A stretch of 20,607 nucleotides of DNA. Source: an uncultured Blautia sp. (GTDB lineage: Bacteria > Bacillota > Clostridia > Lachnospirales > Lachnospiraceae). The notes below the pieces were generated by a model. That model saw only the letters and a list, made by a program, of their open reading frames with translations. It searched no databases and had not been told where the DNA came from. The stretch spans positions 1 to 20,607 of the forward strand of contig UQMI01000056.1 of assembly GCA_900542045.1 (NCBI GenBank), given 5' to 3'. A program made the position numbers and the translations under genes. This document shows, one piece after another, positions 7,964-15,687 of this stretch. Within the stretch, counting starts at the first letter, position 1. Every line of letters begins with the position of its first letter.

Positions 7964-8464
7964 TCAGGCCGTCTTTTCCTTCCTGAAAGGCAGAGCCTTC
8001 AGCGCTTCCAATGTGGCATCCAGATTGGAACGGTGCCAGTTTTCCACTTTCAGCTCTTTGGGACCCACAATTCCAGAGCCCAAGCCGCTCATGCCAACGG
8101 ACAGCGTGCCGGAAGTACGGAATTCACTCAGCTCTTTCTGCTGTGCCGACAGAGCGATCAGCCCGTCATCGGTGTCCAGTTCGATACGGTAGTTCAGCAG
8201 ATCCTCACGGATCTCTACTTTGTGAATACTGTCATAGGGAATTTCCAGCGCCACATTCTTTTTCAGCATGAAGGACATCCTGCCAAACGGCAGAAGCACC
8301 AGGGACGACTCACACATCTGCAGAACAAAAAATTCATTTGAAAAAAAGTGGGTAATCTTTTCACTCAGATTTGCCGGAGCATAAGTTACAATAATCGCAC
8401 GGTCCTCCATGGGTGTATATCCCGCATCTTTAATAATTTCCTTTACAATCTTTTCGGCTGGCAT
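7964..8464 (-). CDS. Conserved-looking protein of unknown function, possibly PH-like
   Basis: Protein of 166 residues that I do not recognise. There is no signal peptide or membrane segment. The middle (about 40-110) alternates hydrophobic strands, for instance FFVLQMCESSLVLLPFG and IPYDSIHKVEIRED, which resembles bacterial PH-domain proteins that describe their own lipid- or protein-binding sheet. A glycine/serine-rich loop follows (118-134) and a C-terminal helix ends it. ATG at 8464 is preferred over an upstream frame start at 8620, since AAGGAG (complement of 8475-8480) precedes it and the upstream stretch carries the promoter. It follows the sensor kinase in the same direction and has its own terminator. 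Confidence 0.7.
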   Translation of the reverse strand: MPAEKIVKEIIKDAGYTPMEDRAIIVTYAPANLSEKITHFFSNEFFVLQMCESSLVLLPFGRMSFMLKKNVALEIPYDSIHKVEIREDLLNYRIELDTDDGLIALSAQQKELSEFRTSGTLSVGMSGLGSGIVGPKELKVENWHRSNLDATLEALKALPFRKEKTA

Positions 8465-8511
8465 ACAGAACACTCTCCTTTTGCTTTGTTTGTTTTTGTT
8501 TTGTTGCACTG

Positions 8512-8520
8512 AGTATAGCA
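8512..8520 (-). promoter_or_regulatory. Extended -10 promoter of the PH-like gene
   Basis: Minus strand TGC-TATACT (complement of 8512-8520) is an extended -10 element. No good -35 is visible at 16-18 bases. The leader of about 40 bases after it is an A/C-rich unstructured run, then the ribosome site. Confidence 0.5.
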
Positions 8521-8579
8521 GACAAACAGAGCCTGTGACCGTTTCTTTCGCCAATGGTCGTTTTCTCTTCGCAAAATGC

Positions 8580-8606
8580 AAAAAAAGATCAGACCGCAGG
8601 AATATG
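8580..8606 (-). terminator. Weak terminator after the sensor kinase
   Basis: A short stem with two wobble pairs overlaps the end of the kinase gene and is followed, after a few bases, by seven T residues on the minus strand (8580-8586). It is a weak candidate that may only attenuate. Confidence 0.3.
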
Positions 8607-9956
8607 CAGCTCCTGTACAAACATTCCGTCCTTCAGATAAGTCCGGGATGCACAGCCGCGGCAGCGTGCCACAATCCTTCGGTAACTGGATAGACCGGTT
8701 CCATGACCGTCACCTTTGGTGGTGTACCCTTTCCGGGTAAGAGCAGACAGATCCGGCGCCTTATCGTAATTATTTGCCACAGCCAGATACAATTCCTTTT
8801 CTTCCTGAAGAAGCACCACACGCACCTGGCCATTTTGCTGTGAGACCGCCTCCATGGCATTATCCAGCAGAATGCCAAATGCGCGCAGCAGATCATCCGT
8901 GTCCATTCCCTGCCGGGACCGCACCGGATTTATGACCTCCAATACGCCCTTTACATGGGTCTGCCGCATCCTGGCAAGTTTTGTAGTCAGCAGACTGCGC
9001 AGAGGATACAGTTCAATATTGTTCAGGCCATCCATCTGGGCGATCTCACTGCCCAGCTTTTCATCAAAATAGCTGCTGGTGCGCTTCATGAAATCCTGGA
9101 TCCCGGCCAGATCCCCTTCCTGAGCCTGCAGCGTCAGACCGGAAAACAGATTTGTAAAATCATGACGGAAGGCGCGGATCTCCTGCTGCAGTTCTTCCAG
9201 CAGCGCCATATGGGCCTGCTGCTGCAGGATGGTCTCCTCCTGAGCTTTGATCTTATCCTGTCCGGCGGCATACATGGCCGCAAACTGGATCAGGAGCAGC
9301 CCAACCACGATCAGGGCAGAGAAAAAGGTGGCGTAACCCGCATCCGGGGTGGTATCCGGCGCAATGAGCCCCAGCAGCGGCATTGTACACATCAGCACAT
9401 AGCAGATCAGAAGTGTCAGCACCGCCCTCCCTCTGCTGCGGAACAAAGCGGTAAAATACCGGTAAAATTCTGATTTTCGCAGGATAAACGAGACAAAACA
9501 CGCCACAGTCAGGGTAAGCGTATAGGGAACATACATCCGCACAAAAACAAGAAAATGCTGCCGGTCAAATAAAGGCGCATACTCCTCCACCACCTGCACC
9601 ATCAGTGAGTTGGCTGTATTGGATATGAACGTGCCCAGTACCGCCGCTGTGACGGTCTGTATCAGCGGCATACGCAGGGCCCGTGCCAGCAGCAGTCCCA
9701 GGACCAGCGCTGTAGCAGTATAACAGGTAATATCAAACAGCGTGGATGTGGCAATCTCCTCACTGACTCCCATAATAGTCATAAGGACTGCAATTCCCAG
9801 GGTGAGCCACTGCAGTACCTCTGCGCAAATGCAGAACACAGCCAGATATCCCCATTTGATCTTCCGGCCCAGGATACCGGTTGCAGGGATAAACAAAGCC
9901 AGAGCCATCATAACATACGTGTACGCCACCGTACCAAGACGAAACCCTAAACTCAT
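8589..9956 (-). CDS. GHKL-domain sensor histidine kinase, AgrC/NatK-like, orphan
   Basis: Protein of 455 residues. The first 230 residues hold about six hydrophobic segments, followed by a coiled linker (235-262). The likely phospho-acceptor is His265 in FRHDFTNL. The ATP-binding domain shows the N-box LLDNAMEA (363-370) and the glycine-rich GDGHGTGLSSY (416-426), as in GHKL kinases that sense peptides in Firmicutes. The start at 9956 has GAGGAAA nine bases upstream. No LytTR response regulator or peptide gene lies next to it: the downstream gene is the PH-like protein and upstream is rubrerythrin. The signal and partner are unknown. Family assignment is firm. Confidence 0.88.
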   Translation of the reverse strand: MSLGFRLGTVAYTYVMMALALFIPATGILGRKIKWGYLAVFCICAEVLQWLTLGIAVLMTIMGVSEEIATSTLFDITCYTATALVLGLLLARALRMPLIQTVTAAVLGTFISNTANSLMVQVVEEYAPLFDRQHFLVFVRMYVPYTLTLTVACFVSFILRKSEFYRYFTALFRSRGRAVLTLLICYVLMCTMPLLGLIAPDTTPDAGYATFFSALIVVGLLLIQFAAMYAAGQDKIKAQEETILQQQAHMALLEELQQEIRAFRHDFTNLFSGLTLQAQEGDLAGIQDFMKRTSSYFDEKLGSEIAQMDGLNNIELYPLRSLLTTKLARMRQTHVKGVLEVINPVRSRQGMDTDDLLRAFGILLDNAMEAVSQQNGQVRVVLLQEEKELYLAVANNYDKAPDLSALTRKGYTTKGDGHGTGLSSYRRIVARCRGCASRTYLKDGMFVQELHIPAV

Positions 9957-10060
9957 ACTATTTTCCTCATATCTGTATTTTTCGGTCTCCAGCCATTCCC
10001 GGATCGTTTTCCGTGATCAGCAGACGATGCCTGCCTCTGCTGTAAACCAAAATTCTCCTA

Positions 10061-10089
10061 ATTATAACAGATATCAGGTGCCGTGAAAA
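10061..10089 (-). promoter_or_regulatory. Promoter of the sensor kinase gene
   Basis: Minus strand TTTTCA (complement of 10084-10089), 17-base spacer, then a perfect TATAAT (complement of 10061-10066) preceded by TG-T, an extended -10. Transcription would start near 10054, giving a leader of about 98 bases. Confidence 0.65.
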
Positions 10090-10115
10090 GAGGCTTCCGC
10101 CAGGCCGGCACACCC

Positions 10116-10154
10116 AAAAGAGGCCGTACAGCCTCCACTGTACCGCCTCCTTTT
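10116..10154. terminator. Intrinsic terminator after rubrerythrin, symmetrical
   Basis: Arms AAAAGAGGCCGTACAG and CTGTACCGCCTCCTTTT pair with one mismatch and one bulge around CCTCCA. On the minus strand the stem is followed by TTTT and so ends the rubrerythrin transcript. The A/T flanks are symmetrical, so it could also act on the plus strand, though no plus-strand gene enters it. Confidence 0.65.
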
Positions 10155-10194
10155 GATACTGATATCCTGTAAGGTTGGAAACTATTTGCCCCGG

Positions 10195-10211
10195 CTCTGC
10201 TGTCAGCAGAG
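10195..10211. repeat. Short perfect hairpin CTCTGCT-GTC-AGCAGAG
   Basis: Seven-base perfect inverted repeat with a 3-base loop, 23 bases after the rubrerythrin stop. There is no T-run. It may protect the 3' end of the transcript. Confidence 0.4.
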
Positions 10212-10233
10212 TGTCCCGTGCTGCACACACGCC

Positions 10234-10830
10234 TTAATCGGCAAAAGGTGAAAGCTCCAGCCGGATAAAATAGCCCTGATCGTGATGGCAGACCGGACAT
10301 TCCTGCGGCGCTTTTTCGCCTTCATAAATGTATCCGCAGTTCAGACAGATCCAGCCGGTTTTCATATCAGAGACATGAAGCTTCTGCTCTTCCAGCCACT
10401 GGGCAAATCTGCCGAACCGGTCTCCGTGGTATTTTTCAATCTCCGCGATCATATGAAAGGAAGCCGCCACTGCCCCAAAGCCTTCTTCCTTTGCCTTATC
10501 CCCGAACTGTCTGTACACCACATCGTGTTCTTCATACTCGTTGTGCTGGGCCATGCGCAGAAGCTGAGCCAGATCCTCCGTCAGATCCACCGGATATCCG
10601 CCGTCCACATGGATGGTCTCCCCTGCCAGCTCTTTCAGATGATGGTAAAAAATCTCCGCATGTTCTTTTTCCTGATCGGCTGTATACAGAAAAACCTGGG
10701 AAATCGCTGCCTGGTTTTTCTTTTTTGCCTGGGCTGCTGCAAAGGTATACCGGTTTCTTGCCTGACTTTCTCCTGCAAAAGCCCGCATCAGGTTGTCTTT
10801 TGTCTCACTGTTCCTGAAATCCACTGCCAT
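10234..10830 (-). CDS. rbr: Rubrerythrin
   Basis: Protein of 198 residues, the usual length for this family. It reduces hydrogen peroxide with a non-haem diiron centre and protects anaerobes from oxidative stress in the cytoplasm. The ferritin-like domain (about 1-150) has candidate iron ligands Glu21, Glu54 and His57 in EKEH, Glu98, Glu101, Glu130/Glu132 and His135. The C-terminal rubredoxin domain (about 158-190) has Cys162, Cys165, Cys178 and Cys181 as CLNC and CPVC. The start at 10830 has AGGAGA seven bases upstream. It appears to be a single-gene unit with a terminator (10116-10154). The assignment is essentially certain; the electron donor is not encoded nearby. Confidence 0.97.
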   Translation of the reverse strand: MAVDFRNSETKDNLMRAFAGESQARNRYTFAAAQAKKKNQAAISQVFLYTADQEKEHAEIFYHHLKELAGETIHVDGGYPVDLTEDLAQLLRMAQHNEYEEHDVVYRQFGDKAKEEGFGAVAASFHMIAEIEKYHGDRFGRFAQWLEEQKLHVSDMKTGWICLNCGYIYEGEKAPQECPVCHHDQGYFIRLELSPFAD

Positions 10831-11046
10831 GATCGTCTCTCCTTTTCACAGATAATATGAACACCCCGGCCACAGAAGCAGGTTCTGCCGCACCAGGCAG
10901 GCAAAGCCCTGCCTCCCGGTTCCCCTGCGGGTCATTCTGCAAAACACGTCCGCCGGGATGCTTCTCTTACAGGATTCCCCTGCTCTGGGAAAAATATGCA
11001 ATGATATCAGGAGAGCTGCTGCTCTTTCGTCCTTCAGAACTTCTGT
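10831..11046. other. Intergenic region between the permease and rubrerythrin
   Basis: 216 bases without a supportable gene. A possible TATTAT -10 for rubrerythrin lies at the complement of 10852-10857, without a good -35. A 7-base GC hairpin AGGCAGG/CCTGCCT (10895-10901, 10908-10914) and AGAGC-TGCT-GCTCT near 11012-11025 are present. Neither has a T-run on the minus strand, so no clear permease terminator is seen. Confidence 0.4.
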
Positions 11047-12378
11047 TTAATTTTCCGGTGTATCATCCTTTGGAATGATGATATTTAAAATAAATACGAT
11101 CAGGAAAGACACCACCAGGGAACTTCCCAGAATATTCTTAAACAGCTGACTCGGAATAAACTGCAGGATATCCGGAGCCGCCTCAATACCCAGTCCCAGA
11201 GCCAGCGCAATACCAACGATCATCCTGTTGCGGTAATTCAGAGGCTGTTCATTCAGAAGCTGGATACCGGACATGGTGATGGCTGCAAATACAGTAACTG
11301 TGGCGCCGCCCAGCACCGGCTGCGGAATCGTAGCCATCAGACCGCTGAATTTGGGGAGTACGCCTGCTGCCAGCATCACAACTCCCACGATGAGAAATAC
11401 CCGTCTTGCCACAACCTTGGTAGTACAGATCAGACCCACGTTCTGGCTGTAGGGGTCCGTAGGCAGACCGCCGATGCAGGCACCGATCATACCGCAAAGG
11501 CCCTGGCCTTTAATAGCTCCGCCCAGCTCCTGATCCGTACATTCCCGTCCAAAACCACCCATAGTGGTGGAGGAGACGTCACCAATGGTCTGCACTGCCT
11601 GAACCATATACATCAGAATCATCATCACAATAGCATCCGCATGGAATTCCAGCCCGAAATAGAAGGGAAACGGCAAAGAGAACCAGGATGCAGACTGAAG
11701 CTCTGCAAAGCTGACCACGTTGCCCATGGCCAGTGCTGCCGCATAACCCACCAGAATTCCAATCAGCATACCGGACACCTTGATCAGCCCTTTTCCGAAG
11801 AAATTACAGGCCAGTGTCACAAGAAGAGTAAGGATTGCCAGGATCCAGTACTGACCGGATCCAAAGGTCCCTTCATTCTGGGCTGCACTTCCTCCTCCAA
11901 TATAATTAATTGCCGTTTTGTACAGCGAAAGGCCGATGCTCATAACCACTGTACCACTGACGATAGGCGGGAAAAAACGTCGGATTTTTCCGATAAACAT
12001 TCCGATAAAAATTGAAACGAAGCCGGCAACCAGCTGTGAACCAAAAATAGCCGCAATTCCATACTGCTGTCCTATGATGGTCAATATGGGCATATACGCA
12101 AACGCAACCCCCATAACATTGGGCAGCTTCATGCCAAAACCAAATACAGGGAACAGCTGCAGCAGTGTAGTAATACCGCCAATGATCATCGCCGCCTGGG
12201 TAAGCATGATCTGCTCCTCCGCAGACAGACCGCAGATGCCGGCGATCAGCATCGGCGGAGTAATGTTGCCGATCAACATGGCCAGCACATGCTGCATCGC
12301 CTGAGGAAATGCTGCGCCCCAGGAAGGCTTGCCGTCAAATTTCATAAGCTCAGCATTGGTTTGGATAGACTTTTCCAT
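11047..12378 (-). CDS. NCS2-family nucleobase permease (uracil/xanthine/urate type)
   Basis: Protein of 443 residues with about 12-14 hydrophobic segments. It carries the family stretch DPYSQNVGLICTTKVVARR and an AVQTIGDVSSTT segment resembling the substrate-site region of xanthine-uracil permeases. It imports a nucleobase with a cation. The start at 12378 has a moderate GAGGGG site; the open frame reaches back to 12450 but that stretch contains the promoter. It lies after the MocA fusion and near the hydroxylase genes, so purine or urate uptake for that enzyme is a fair inference. Sequence alone does not distinguish xanthine, urate and uracil specificity. Confidence 0.87.
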   Translation of the reverse strand: MEKSIQTNAELMKFDGKPSWGAAFPQAMQHVLAMLIGNITPPMLIAGICGLSAEEQIMLTQAAMIIGGITTLLQLFPVFGFGMKLPNVMGVAFAYMPILTIIGQQYGIAAIFGSQLVAGFVSIFIGMFIGKIRRFFPPIVSGTVVMSIGLSLYKTAINYIGGGSAAQNEGTFGSGQYWILAILTLLVTLACNFFGKGLIKVSGMLIGILVGYAAALAMGNVVSFAELQSASWFSLPFPFYFGLEFHADAIVMMILMYMVQAVQTIGDVSSTTMGGFGRECTDQELGGAIKGQGLCGMIGACIGGLPTDPYSQNVGLICTTKVVARRVFLIVGVVMLAAGVLPKFSGLMATIPQPVLGGATVTVFAAITMSGIQLLNEQPLNYRNRMIVGIALALGLGIEAAPDILQFIPSQLFKNILGSSLVVSFLIVFILNIIIPKDDTPEN

Positions 12379-12418
12379 TTTCTCTTGCCCCTCTTTCCCA
12401 AATTTTACAATATGTGTC

Positions 12419-12447
12419 AGTATATCCAAAAACATGCCGCAATGCAA
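12419..12447 (-). promoter_or_regulatory. Promoter of the nucleobase permease
   Basis: Minus strand TTGCAT (complement of 12442-12447), 17-base spacer, TATACT (complement of 12419-12424). An A/T-rich run at 12451-12470 just upstream could be an UP element. The leader is about 34 bases, too short for a purine riboswitch, and none is seen. Confidence 0.5.
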
Positions 12448-12464
12448 CACAATCTTTTATTATT

Positions 12465-13574
12465 TTATTTCAGTCTCTGCAGATCCTCCGGCCGGTCCAC
12501 ATCCTCCAGCTCCCTCTGATCGCCCACCGATAACCGCTGTACCTGTTCCGGATACTTCCCTATAATAAAGTTTCCTCCCCTGCCCGCAGGAAGCGTCTGC
12601 AATTCTTCAAAAAGCCATTCTGGAAACAGCACCGGAGCCCCTGCTCTTTCTTTCCAGGCAGTCCGGCAGATCATTTGCGGCTGATTTACAGCCAGAAGCG
12701 CCATGGCTGCCACCGTTTCCCAGCGAAGCAAAGGCTGATCCGCAGGACAGAACAGACACCCGGAAACCGGCGGATTTCCATCTGCCAACGCCTCCAGTCC
12801 CAGGCGAATCGTATCACTGCGGTAAGGCTGGTCATGAAAAACCACTTCCACACCACGGCTGCGGCACAGATTTTCCACCTCTTTGTGCCGGGTTACCACC
12901 ACACGCCGTAGAAAAATCCCGTCTGTGGCTTCCAGGGCCCATTCCACCAGCGGCTTTCCCCGAAACTCTGCCAGCAGCTTATTTCCCCCGAAACGCCTGC
13001 CCAGACCGGACGCCATGATCACACAGCCCAATTCTCCAAAAGGTGCATCCAGATCCACCAGAAATACATCCGGCCTCTGACACAGCTGTGTTAAAAACGG
13101 CAGTTCCTGTTTCCGAACCGCCGCAGCCAGCCTCTTCTTCTCCATCAGCGTAAGAATGGCAGAACAGTAGTCCGGACAGCCTGATTCCAGATAGCCGATC
13201 TCATCGATGACCGCCCATTCGTCTTCTGCCTCCATACACCGGCCCAGGATCTGTACGCCCGTTTCCTCAAATCCTTCTTTTACCGGCCGCATACGGTTCT
13301 CTGTTCCCGGCAGTCCGGGATCGAACCGTCCCGTCAGGGCTGTCTTCCCGGTCCGGTTTTCTTTCAGCCAGACAGCTTTGCCTGGTTCTGCCCAGGTAGT
13401 AATGCCAGATACCGGAAGCTGCAAAGACATCTTTTCAGACAGACGCGACAACAGAGTAGTCTTTCCTTTCTTTCTGTCTCCTGTCAGGAGCAGATGCCGT
13501 TTACCGCTGCTCTGGAAAGAATTCCAGATACAGTCTGCCGTTGGCCTCCATACATGCATTTCGATATCCTTCAT
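12465..13574 (-). CDS. Fusion: THEP1-like NTPase plus MocA-type molybdenum cofactor cytidylyltransferase
   Basis: Protein of 369 residues with two domains. Residues about 25-175 are a P-loop NTPase of the THEP1 (NTPase_1) type, with Walker A GDRKKGKTT (32-40) and VIDEIGYLE (122-130), the family's DEIG-x-x-E Walker B. Residues about 183-369 are a MobA/MocA-like nucleotidyltransferase, with CVIMASGLGRRFGGNKLL, CPADQPLL and a C-terminal DVDRPEDL. MocA joins CTP to molybdopterin to give the cytosine dinucleotide cofactor used by xanthine dehydrogenase-family enzymes, and that enzyme is encoded nearby. The role of the NTPase half is unknown. The start is 13574 or, with AAGGA seven bases before it, 13559. 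Both overlap the ModE gene (by 74 or 59 bases). Confidence 0.85.
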   Translation of the reverse strand: MKDIEMHVWRPTADCIWNSFQSSGKRHLLLTGDRKKGKTTLLSRLSEKMSLQLPVSGITTWAEPGKAVWLKENRTGKTALTGRFDPGLPGTENRMRPVKEGFEETGVQILGRCMEAEDEWAVIDEIGYLESGCPDYCSAILTLMEKKRLAAAVRKQELPFLTQLCQRPDVFLVDLDAPFGELGCVIMASGLGRRFGGNKLLAEFRGKPLVEWALEATDGIFLRRVVVTRHKEVENLCRSRGVEVVFHDQPYRSDTIRLGLEALADGNPPVSGCLFCPADQPLLRWETVAAMALLAVNQPQMICRTAWKERAGAPVLFPEWLFEELQTLPAGRGGNFIIGKYPEQVQRLSVGDQRELEDVDRPEDLQRLK

Positions 13575-13842
13575 AACGCTTCAGCCACTCCTTTCCTTCC
13601 GCAGTCAGGCAGCTGCCGCCTCCGTCTCTGCCTCCCGCTGTCCGCACAGTCAGCGGAAATCCCAGGGCCTTCTCTGCATTTTTCAGGATCTTCATTGCTT
13701 TCGTATACGCCATCCCCATGGACTGGGCGGCGGCACGCAGAGACCCGGTCTCTTCCACTGCATGAAGCAGACGGCAGGGTCCTTCCCCGAAAAACTTTTC
13801 CTGGTTATCATCCACAAAAATAATTTTTGTCACTGCCTTCAT
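13501..13842 (-). CDS. Short ModE-type winged-helix regulator lacking the molybdate-binding domain
   Basis: Protein of 113 residues matching the N-terminal DNA-binding domain of ModE. The helix-turn-helix ETGSLRAAAQSMGMAYTKAMKIL (about 31-53, given in part) and the glycine-rich wing GGRDGGGSCLT (70-80) are typical. Full ModE carries a C-terminal molbindin pair that binds molybdate; here the protein ends after about 30 residues of other sequence. It starts at 13842 with GGAGGA six bases upstream and sits between the importer ATPase and the MocA fusion. It is a likely repressor of this locus through the dyad at 16911-16934. How it senses molybdate without the binding domain is open. Confidence 0.87.
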   Translation of the reverse strand: MKAVTKIIFVDDNQEKFFGEGPCRLLHAVEETGSLRAAAQSMGMAYTKAMKILKNAEKALGFPLTVRTAGGRDGGGSCLTAEGKEWLKRYEGYRNACMEANGRLYLEFFPEQR

Positions 13843-13870
13843 AATCTTCCTCCCTGCGGTGTATCTCCTG

Positions 13871-14689
13871 TCACTTTACTTCTCTCTCCGGCTGTCTGCC
13901 TTCCGGTTCCTTCAGCATCATAAGCCGCTCTCTTCCATGACGATCCTGAATCCGGTGCAGGCTGATGGCCCCATATATCACAGACAGACCTTCTTCCAGC
14001 CTCTCCAGAGAATCCTTCCCTGGCTGCAGATCCGCACAGAGTCCACCATTGTCCAGCAGAAGCAGTCTGTCACAGTAGTTCAGCGCCAGGGCCGGATCAT
14101 GGAGGGCCGCCATCACCCCACGCTTTTCCTGCCCGGCCCAGTCTCTGAGAAGCTCCAGCATATGGTACCGATGCTGAAAATCCAGAGCGCTCTCCGGCTC
14201 ATCCAGCAGCAGCAGATGACTTCCCGCTGCCAGCGCCCGGGCAAAAATACAGAGCTGCTTCTGTCCTTCGCTCAGATGCAGATAATTTTCATGGGCCTTC
14301 TCTGCTATCCCCACTGTCTCCAACGCCTTCCAGGCCTCTTTTTTCATCTCTCCGGACGGCGCTTCCAGAAGCCGCAGCTGCGGATTGAACCCCATCAGCA
14401 CCACATCCAGAACGGAAATATCGATGGATATACCGCTGCGCTGAGGAATGTACCCGCACAGTCTGGCCAGTTTCCGGGGCGGCAGCCCTTCCAGAGCCGT
14501 TCCTTCCAGGATACAGCTCCCCCTGTGGGGCAAGATCCCGCACAGAGCCTTCAGCATCGTGGTTTTTCCGCAGCCGTTGGCTCCCAGCACGCCCACCACA
14601 CTGTTCTCATTCACTTCGAAGGACAGTTCTCTGATCACATCTTTTCCGCCGTATCCGGCAGACAACTCTGAAACTCCAAAAAAAGTCAT
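13871..14689 (-). CDS. ABC importer ATPase, FecE/BtuD/MolC-like
   Basis: Protein of 272 residues. Walker A is GANGCGKTT (36-44), Q-loop Gln83, Walker B LLLLDEP (159-165) and switch histidine 197. The signature is LSEGQ (139-143) instead of LSGGQ, an unusual change at the second position of the glycine pair. The start overlaps the permease stop by four bases (ATGA), indicating coupled translation. It powers the FecCD-type permease. The family also carries iron-siderophores, haem and cobalamin. Because ModE, MocA and a molybdenum enzyme surround it, molybdate or tungstate transport of the MolABC kind is inferred. Confidence 0.88.
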   Translation of the reverse strand: MTFFGVSELSAGYGGKDVIRELSFEVNENSVVGVLGANGCGKTTMLKALCGILPHRGSCILEGTALEGLPPRKLARLCGYIPQRSGISIDISVLDVVLMGFNPQLRLLEAPSGEMKKEAWKALETVGIAEKAHENYLHLSEGQKQLCIFARALAAGSHLLLLDEPESALDFQHRYHMLELLRDWAGQEKRGVMAALHDPALALNYCDRLLLLDNGGLCADLQPGKDSLERLEEGLSVIYGAISLHRIQDRHGRERLMMLKEPEGRQPEREVK

Positions 14690-15687
14690 ACTTCCCGCCT
14701 CCCCCGGATAATCAGATAGATTAAAAACGGCGCCCCGATCAGACTGGTAAAAATGCTGACCGGCAGCTCCACCGCCGCAGCGCTGCGGGCCAGAATATCA
14801 GCCCCGGTAAGCAAAGCCCCGCCAAGAAGACCGCCAAGCAGCATGGTCCCCGCCCCGTTTCGCCCGGTCATCAGACGCGCTCCATGGGGAGCCAGCAGCC
14901 CCACAAAGCTGATCAGCCCCGACAGACTGACCACACTGGCCACCGCCAGCGTGGCGGTCAGCAGGACCGTCAGCCGCAGCCGTCCCACAGAGACACCAAG
15001 CATTCTGGCTTCTCCTTCCTCTGCCGACAAAAGCAGGATCTGCCGGTGCATAAGAAACAGGACCGCCATACAAAGCCCGCACAGGATCAGATTTCCCTGT
15101 ATGGAATATCCGCTGATCCCGTTGAGACTTCCCATGATCCAGTATTCAATGGAAGCCAGTTCCCGTTCCGGATCTGCCGTCAGTTTCAGGCACATCAGTA
15201 CGGTCTGTGCCAGAGAGTGCACCGCGATCCCTGCCAGAACAATGGTCCAGTGTCTTCCCGCCCGGTCCAGAGAAGACAGAGCCAGGGCCAGACATACGGC
15301 TGCCAGAGCACCGGCAAAAGCAGACGCCGTCACAGACGCCGCACCTGACAGAAACAGTATGCCCGCCGCCGCACCTGCACTGGCACCGGAGGATACTCCG
15401 ATTACATCCGGGGAAGCCAGGGGATTACGAAATACCGTCTGATATACAAAGCCTGCGGTTCCCAGAGCGAAGCCTCCGATCACCCCCACTGCCGTGCGGC
15501 CGACGCGAAGGGTCCAGAACACCCGTGTCTGCATGGGATCCCCGGACAATATTCTCTCCAGAGTCAGAGGATATTTGCCTGTAAACAAACTGACAGCAGC
15601 CAGAGCGATCAGTAAGACCGCCCCGGCTGCACATAGCTTCTTAATTTTCACTGTATGTGAATCCATAGAAAGTTTCATAAAATTCAT
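14686..15687 (-). CDS. ABC importer permease, FecCD/BtuC/MolB-like
   Basis: Protein of 333 residues with about ten hydrophobic segments, the normal length for FecCD permeases. It has the family's NPLASPDVIGVSSGASAGA motif (about 92-110) and GLISFVGLLAPHGARLMTG, which contacts the ATPase. The start at 15687 overlaps the lipoprotein gene by 47 bases. GAGG lies ten bases upstream; starts at 15678 and 15666 are possible but lack a ribosome site. It forms the membrane channel of the importer. Substrate is inferred from context. Confidence 0.9.
   Translation of the reverse strand: MNFMKLSMDSHTVKIKKLCAAGAVLLIALAAVSLFTGKYPLTLERILSGDPMQTRVFWTLRVGRTAVGVIGGFALGTAGFVYQTVFRNPLASPDVIGVSSGASAGAAAGILFLSGAASVTASAFAGALAAVCLALALSSLDRAGRHWTIVLAGIAVHSLAQTVLMCLKLTADPERELASIEYWIMGSLNGISGYSIQGNLILCGLCMAVLFLMHRQILLLSAEEGEARMLGVSVGRLRLTVLLTATLAVASVVSLSGLISFVGLLAPHGARLMTGRNGAGTMLLGGLLGGALLTGADILARSAAAVELPVSIFTSLIGAPFLIYLIIRGRREV

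Noticed and set aside
7840..7968. Inverted 11-base repeat as an attachment site or element end
   Set aside because: There is no integrase, transposase or target duplication in view, and one copy lies within the end of a gene.
12379..12464. Purine riboswitch before the nucleobase permease
   Set aside because: The predicted leader is only about 34 bases and has none of the conserved purine aptamer segments.
13859..14671. Plus-strand open frame of 270 codons
   Set aside because: It lies opposite the importer ATPase, whose Walker motifs are clear; its translation is low in recognisable structure.
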